Below, piece after piece: positions 60,907 through 64,000 of a stretch of 64,000 nt of DNA (positions within the stretch are counted from its first letter, which is position 1; the number at the start of each line of letters is the position of its first letter). Position numbers and translations under genes: made by a program. The stretch spans positions 372,001 through 436,000 of the forward strand of contig NZ_UTIQ01000001.1 of the NCBI RefSeq assembly GCF_900582625.1, read 5' to 3'. Source of the DNA: Pseudomonas viridiflava. GTDB taxonomy: Bacteria; Pseudomonadota; Gammaproteobacteria; Pseudomonadales; Pseudomonadaceae. The notes under the pieces were generated by a model, which was given only the letters and a program-made list of their open reading frames with translations, was not told where the DNA came from and made no database searches.

Positions 60907-62667
60907 ATGACCGTCACCGAGCAGTTGAGCGCGCTGGACCACATTCTTGCTCACGGCGACCTGCATAGCCTGTTTCAGCCCATCGTGTCGCTGTCCGAAC
61001 GACGCATTCTTGGCTACGAAGCCCTCACACGCGGCCCCTCAAACAGCCCGCTGCACTCCCCCGTCAATCTGTTTGGCGTAGCCCGCCACGCCGGCCGCCT
61101 GAGCGAACTGGAACTGGCCTGCCGCAAGAGCGCGTGCCGTGCGTTCAGCGAGCTCCGACTCGAGGGAAAGCTGTTTCTCAACGTCTCCCCAGACTCATTG
61201 CTGGAGCCGACGCACCAGCCCGGGCGCACCCTGCAACTGCTGCAGAATTACGGCATCCCGCCGAGCCAGGTGGTCATCGAACTAACCGAGCAATCGCCGA
61301 CCGAAGACTTCTCCCTCCTGTACACCGCCCTCCACCACTACCGTGCCATGGGCTTTTCGATTGCCTTGGACGACCTCGGCGCGGGCTATTCGAGTCTGCG
61401 TTTGTGGTCCGAACTGCGCCCTGATTACGTCAAGATTGACCGGCACTTTATCGATGGCATCCACCAGGACGCCGTGAAGCGCGAGTTCGTCGGCTCCATT
61501 TTGCAAATGGCCAAAGCCTCGCGCGCGCAAGTCATTGCCGAAGGCATCGAGCTGGCTGAAGAGCTGACAGTGTTGGCCGAAATGGGCGTCGACCTGCTGC
61601 AAGGTTACTTACTCAGCCGACCTCAGGAAGTACCGCCTCGTGATGCACGTAGTTTGTTGCCCAAACTTGATGCCAGCGCGCCGGCACTGAACGACGAAGG
61701 CAGCGACCTCAGCGCCCTGCTAAACGAACAGCCCGCTGTGAAAGAGAGCCTGCCGATCGCTGCGGTGCTGGAAGCGTTTCGCGCTCAAGCTAACCTCAAC
61801 TCGCTGGCGGTGCTGAACGAAGAACAGCAGCCGGTGGGCATTGTTCATCGTCACTCGCTGTCCGATGCCCTGCTCAAACCCTTCGCTACCGACCTGTTCG
61901 CGCGCAAGCCGATCAGCCGCCTGATGAGCAGCGACTTTCTGGCCGTCGACATTGGCCAAAGTCTGCAAAAGGTCAGCCGCCTGCTCACCAGCCGCGCACG
62001 GCAACGCATGGAAGAAGATTTCATCATCACGCTAAACGGCCGCTACTTAGGACTCGGGCGCGTGATCGATGTGCTCAAGCTGATCACTGAACTGAAAATT
62101 CAACAGGCGCGTCACGCCAATCCGCTCACCCTTCTGCCGGGCAACGTACCGATTCAGCAATGCTTGACGCGCCTACTGCAGCAGAGCCGCGAGGCGGTGA
62201 TTTGCTATGTGGATATCGACAGCTTCAAGCCGTTCAACGACCTGTACGGCTACGCCAAAGGCGACGAAATTCTGTTGTGCCTGGCGCAATGTCTGAATGA
62301 ACGTGTGGACCCGACTCGAGACTTCGTCGGCCATATCGGCGGCGACGACTTTCTTCTGGTGTTGGGCTCGGAAGATTGGCGCGCGCGCCTTAACCGTTTA
62401 CTGGAAGATTTCCAAGGTCAGTGCCGACGTTTTTACAGCGCGGAACATCTGGAAGCTGGTTGTTTTATCGCCCACAACCGCAAAGGCCATCGCGAAGAGT
62501 TTCCGTTGTTATCGCTGTCGTTGGGCGTGGTGCATTTGCATCCGTCCAGTTGCGCCAATCTGGACGCAGCGCAACTGGCCGGCTTGGCCTCGGAAGCGAA
62601 ACGCCAGGCGAAAAATGTGCCCGGCTACAGCTTGCACATTATCGATACGCAAAAGCTGTCGGCGTAA
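60907..62667 (+). CDS. EAL-CBS-GGDEF signalling protein
   Basis: 586-residue cytoplasmic protein. EAL domain first (about 15-245) with E38-A39-L40, DDLGAGY at 155-161, Lys176 and Glu212: the catalytic set for a c-di-GMP phosphodiesterase looks complete. Two CBS motifs (about 280-395) may bind nucleotides. A GGDEF domain at the end (about 430-580) reads GGDDF at 478-482, a variant, so cyclase activity is uncertain. The order EAL before GGDEF is the reverse of the usual. Related by recalled position to P. aeruginosa PA3258. Ends base-to-base with the convergent Sel1 gene. Confidence 0.88.
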   Translation: MTVTEQLSALDHILAHGDLHSLFQPIVSLSERRILGYEALTRGPSNSPLHSPVNLFGVARHAGRLSELELACRKSACRAFSELRLEGKLFLNVSPDSLLEPTHQPGRTLQLLQNYGIPPSQVVIELTEQSPTEDFSLLYTALHHYRAMGFSIALDDLGAGYSSLRLWSELRPDYVKIDRHFIDGIHQDAVKREFVGSILQMAKASRAQVIAEGIELAEELTVLAEMGVDLLQGYLLSRPQEVPPRDARSLLPKLDASAPALNDEGSDLSALLNEQPAVKESLPIAAVLEAFRAQANLNSLAVLNEEQQPVGIVHRHSLSDALLKPFATDLFARKPISRLMSSDFLAVDIGQSLQKVSRLLTSRARQRMEEDFIITLNGRYLGLGRVIDVLKLITELKIQQARHANPLTLLPGNVPIQQCLTRLLQQSREAVICYVDIDSFKPFNDLYGYAKGDEILLCLAQCLNERVDPTRDFVGHIGGDDFLLVLGSEDWRARLNRLLEDFQGQCRRFYSAEHLEAGCFIAHNRKGHREEFPLLSLSLGVVHLHPSSCANLDAAQLAGLASEAKRQAKNVPGYSLHIIDTQKLSA

Positions 62668-63138
62668 TTAAATACCCAGCTCACTGGCTCGCAGCGCGTA
62701 ACGCTTTGCGAGTACGGGGTCTGCAACCAGACCGTGCTCGCCCTGCGCATACAATTGCGCCAGACGCCGAGCCGCCAGCGGATGACCCGCATCGGCCGCC
62801 AGCGTCCACCAGCGCGCAGCCTCGATGCCATCCGGAGCGTTGCGCGTGTCGCCCGCCAGACTGAGCACGCCAAGCTGATACGCCGCCTTGGCATCGCCAC
62901 CCGTCGCAGCTTTGCCCAGCAGGCGAATACCTTCTTCCCGGGCGCCGAAACCGCGGCCGCGAAACACCAGTAAATGACCGTAGAAACTTTGCGCGGGCAC
63001 GTCGTCCAATGCCGCCATCCGGGCGAATTGGCCTTCCATCCAGGCCCACACTCGCGGCTGCTTCACCAGCGCGGGCCAGCGCAATAAGCGCCGGGCAACG
63101 AAATAGCCCAGGCGCGCTTTAACTCGCCAATAAACCAC
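62668..63138 (-). CDS. Sel1-repeat protein
   Basis: 156-residue protein with two to three Sel1/TPR-like repeats in its second half (GIRLLGKAATGGDAKAAYQLG, then EAARWWTLAADAGHPLAARRL). The N-terminal 45 residues are basic and aromatic without clear signal. Sel1 proteins are protein-interaction scaffolds; function unknown. GTG start at 63138 directly after the TGA of the preceding gene. Third member of a tight three-gene unit. Confidence 0.8.
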   Translation of the reverse strand: MVYWRVKARLGYFVARRLLRWPALVKQPRVWAWMEGQFARMAALDDVPAQSFYGHLLVFRGRGFGAREEGIRLLGKAATGGDAKAAYQLGVLSLAGDTRNAPDGIEAARWWTLAADAGHPLAARRLAQLYAQGEHGLVADPVLAKRYALRASELGI

Positions 63139-63504
63139 TCAGACCTCTTCCGGGTAGTCGTACTCGAACACCCGCACCACTTCGGCGGCGTGCCAGGAGG
63201 CCGCCGCGATGCCGTCGCTCGGACCACTGAAGCGCCCCAAGCGAACGGCGCATTCGAAAAAACCCGTACGCGGTAAACGGCTGGCACCTTGGCTGATAAC
63301 CAAGGCGCTGCGCAGGGGGTTTTCCGCACGGGCGTCCAGCGCCGCCAAGTGCTCCAACGCTGCAGTGAGGGTTTGCATCGCCGGGGTTGGCAATTCCAAC
63401 CGTTCGATCAGGGCGCGATACGTGAGTAGATGCCGTTGCCGGCGAGCTTCAGCGAGCTCGCCCAGCAGGGCTTGCCAATGTTGGCGACTGATACTGACGC
63501 TCAC
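63139..63504 (-). CDS. Hypothetical protein between HTH and Sel1 genes
   Basis: 121-residue soluble protein not recognised. Mostly helical N-terminal half (SISRQHWQALLGELAEARRQRHLLTYRALIERLEL-type pattern), then a mixed half ending EYDYPEEV; conserved-looking PLRSALVIS and GFFECAVRLGRFSG stretches. GTG at 63504 overlaps the HTH gene's TGA by 4 bases. The coupling suggests a regulator-effector pair; I do not claim a toxin. Confidence 0.6.
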   Translation of the reverse strand: MSVSISRQHWQALLGELAEARRQRHLLTYRALIERLELPTPAMQTLTAALEHLAALDARAENPLRSALVISQGASRLPRTGFFECAVRLGRFSGPSDGIAAASWHAAEVVRVFEYDYPEEV

Positions 63505-63827
63505 GTATCGGCCTCCCAACTGCTGACACCAAGGTTCCAGGCCAAGGCGCGGCGAATAGCCGAATCCGGCTGACGTTCGCCACTTTCGATCATCTCAAGG
63601 TAGTGCGGGCTGATGCCCACCGTGCGCGCTAACGCCTCGAGGCTCAGCCCCTTGGCCTCACGAAGCGCGGTTATTTCACTGAGACTGGACGCCGACGCAA
63701 TCGGCTCGCTGACCGCTACCGCTGAGGCGGGAGCACGGCCTGCCGCTTGCAATAACGCTTGATACTCCGCCCATGGCAGCACCGCATATTCGGCCTCGCC
63801 ATCACGCATGATTACCTGAACATCCAT
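63501..63827 (-). CDS. XRE-type helix-turn-helix protein with antitoxin-like N-terminus
   Basis: 108-residue protein: N-terminal stretch DVQVIMRDGEAEYAVLPWAEYQALLQA resembles prevent-host-death or HicB/RelB-like segments, and residues about 55-105 form a Cro/CI HTH (ITALREAKGLSLEALARTVGISPHYLEMIESG). ATG at 63827; a longer start 5 codons earlier lacks support. First gene of a three-gene unit. It may autoregulate, and it may pair with the following gene, but no toxin fold is seen. Confidence 0.75.
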   Translation of the reverse strand: MDVQVIMRDGEAEYAVLPWAEYQALLQAAGRAPASAVAVSEPIASASSLSEITALREAKGLSLEALARTVGISPHYLEMIESGERQPDSAIRRALAWNLGVSSWEADT

Positions 63828-64000
63828 CACCGCCCACCCCATGGAAAAGCAGTGCCGACTGGCTCAGCACTTTCCTTGTAAGGGGGCATCTTAACAGCCC
63901 GAATCGCCAACGGGGCGTGATGCGCGGGGCAAGTTTTCCCCGTGGTTAAGGCGCGGAATTGCTTTCGGATGATGGCACTGGTGATGGCAACCTCAGCAAT
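63828..64000. other. Right-edge intergenic sequence
   Basis: 173 bases to the window edge with no gene start that can be supported; a short GGGG/CCCC inverted repeat lies near 63936-63952. Confidence 0.5.

Noticed and set aside
63139..63827. Toxin-antitoxin pair
   Set aside because: The HTH protein has an antitoxin-like N-terminus, but the partner has no recognised toxin motif, so only a coupled pair is reported.

Overview
The window reads as ordinary chromosome of a Pseudomonas species that is not P. aeruginosa, probably of the P. fluorescens/P. putida side of the genus. Three things point there: the algU-mucA-mucB-mucD stress operon next to nadB and lepA, the opdH/tct tricarboxylate locus, and many copies of two REP-type palindromes common in that group (cores of the GCGGCTTTAGCCGC and GCGAGCTTGCTCGC types). 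Gene order in the first 18.5 kb follows the P. aeruginosa block around PA0749-PA0767. The second half (about 31.7-63.8 kb) follows a block around PA3234-PA3260. These locus comparisons are from memory, not from a search. No tRNA, rRNA, CRISPR, prophage or insertion sequence was seen.

Layout. 0-4.8 kb: lepA (cut by the window edge), then the envelope-stress operon algU-mucA-mucB-mucD on the minus strand, without mucC and with two AlgU-type promoter candidates. 4.8-9 kb: nadB, ygfX-sdhE, ygfZ and an HDOD gene. 9-16.7 kb: the tctDE two-component system divergent from opdH-tctCBA and an overlapping abrB-like gene, with A-rich Hfq/Crc-type leader motifs. 16.7-26.7 kb: a lipoprotein, a REP cluster, ung, a thioesterase, a second HDOD gene, two crotonase-fold genes, a MATE pump, small unknowns and a divergent TetR/DUF2855 pair. 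26.9-34.8 kb: Pit phosphate transporter, MFS exporter, SDR, DUF2784 and DUF3309 genes, the DUF485-actP acetate permease pair and a betX-like betaine-binding protein. 35.2-42.5 kb: envelope functions (membrane-bound GH17 glucanase, alpha/beta hydrolase coupled to an MlaA-like protein, patatin, LpxL/HtrB-type acyltransferase). 42.6-47.6 kb: minCDE, rluA, a kinase-fold gene and apeB. 47.6-55 kb: a GntR/UTRA regulator divergent from an ABC importer operon that includes an alkaline-phosphatase-superfamily phosphodiesterase and a HAD phosphatase, then another kinase-fold gene. 55-58.6 kb: ahpF, ahpC and a quinone oxidoreductase. 58.7-63.8 kb: prc/algO, an EAL-CBS-GGDEF protein and a small HTH-unknown-Sel1 operon.

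The most notable region is 48.4-54.0 kb. An importer, an apparently cytoplasmic phosphodiesterase and a HAD phosphatase are translationally coupled. They sit behind a -24/-12 (sigma-54) promoter whose -12 element touches a GntR/UTRA-type palindrome. I infer a nitrogen- or phosphorus-scavenging pathway for small organophosphates, possibly phosphodiesters or phosphonates; the substrate is unknown. The window also holds both MucD and Prc/AlgO, proteases known to feed into AlgU control. Prc here carries a lipobox, whereas the MlaA-like protein lacks one.
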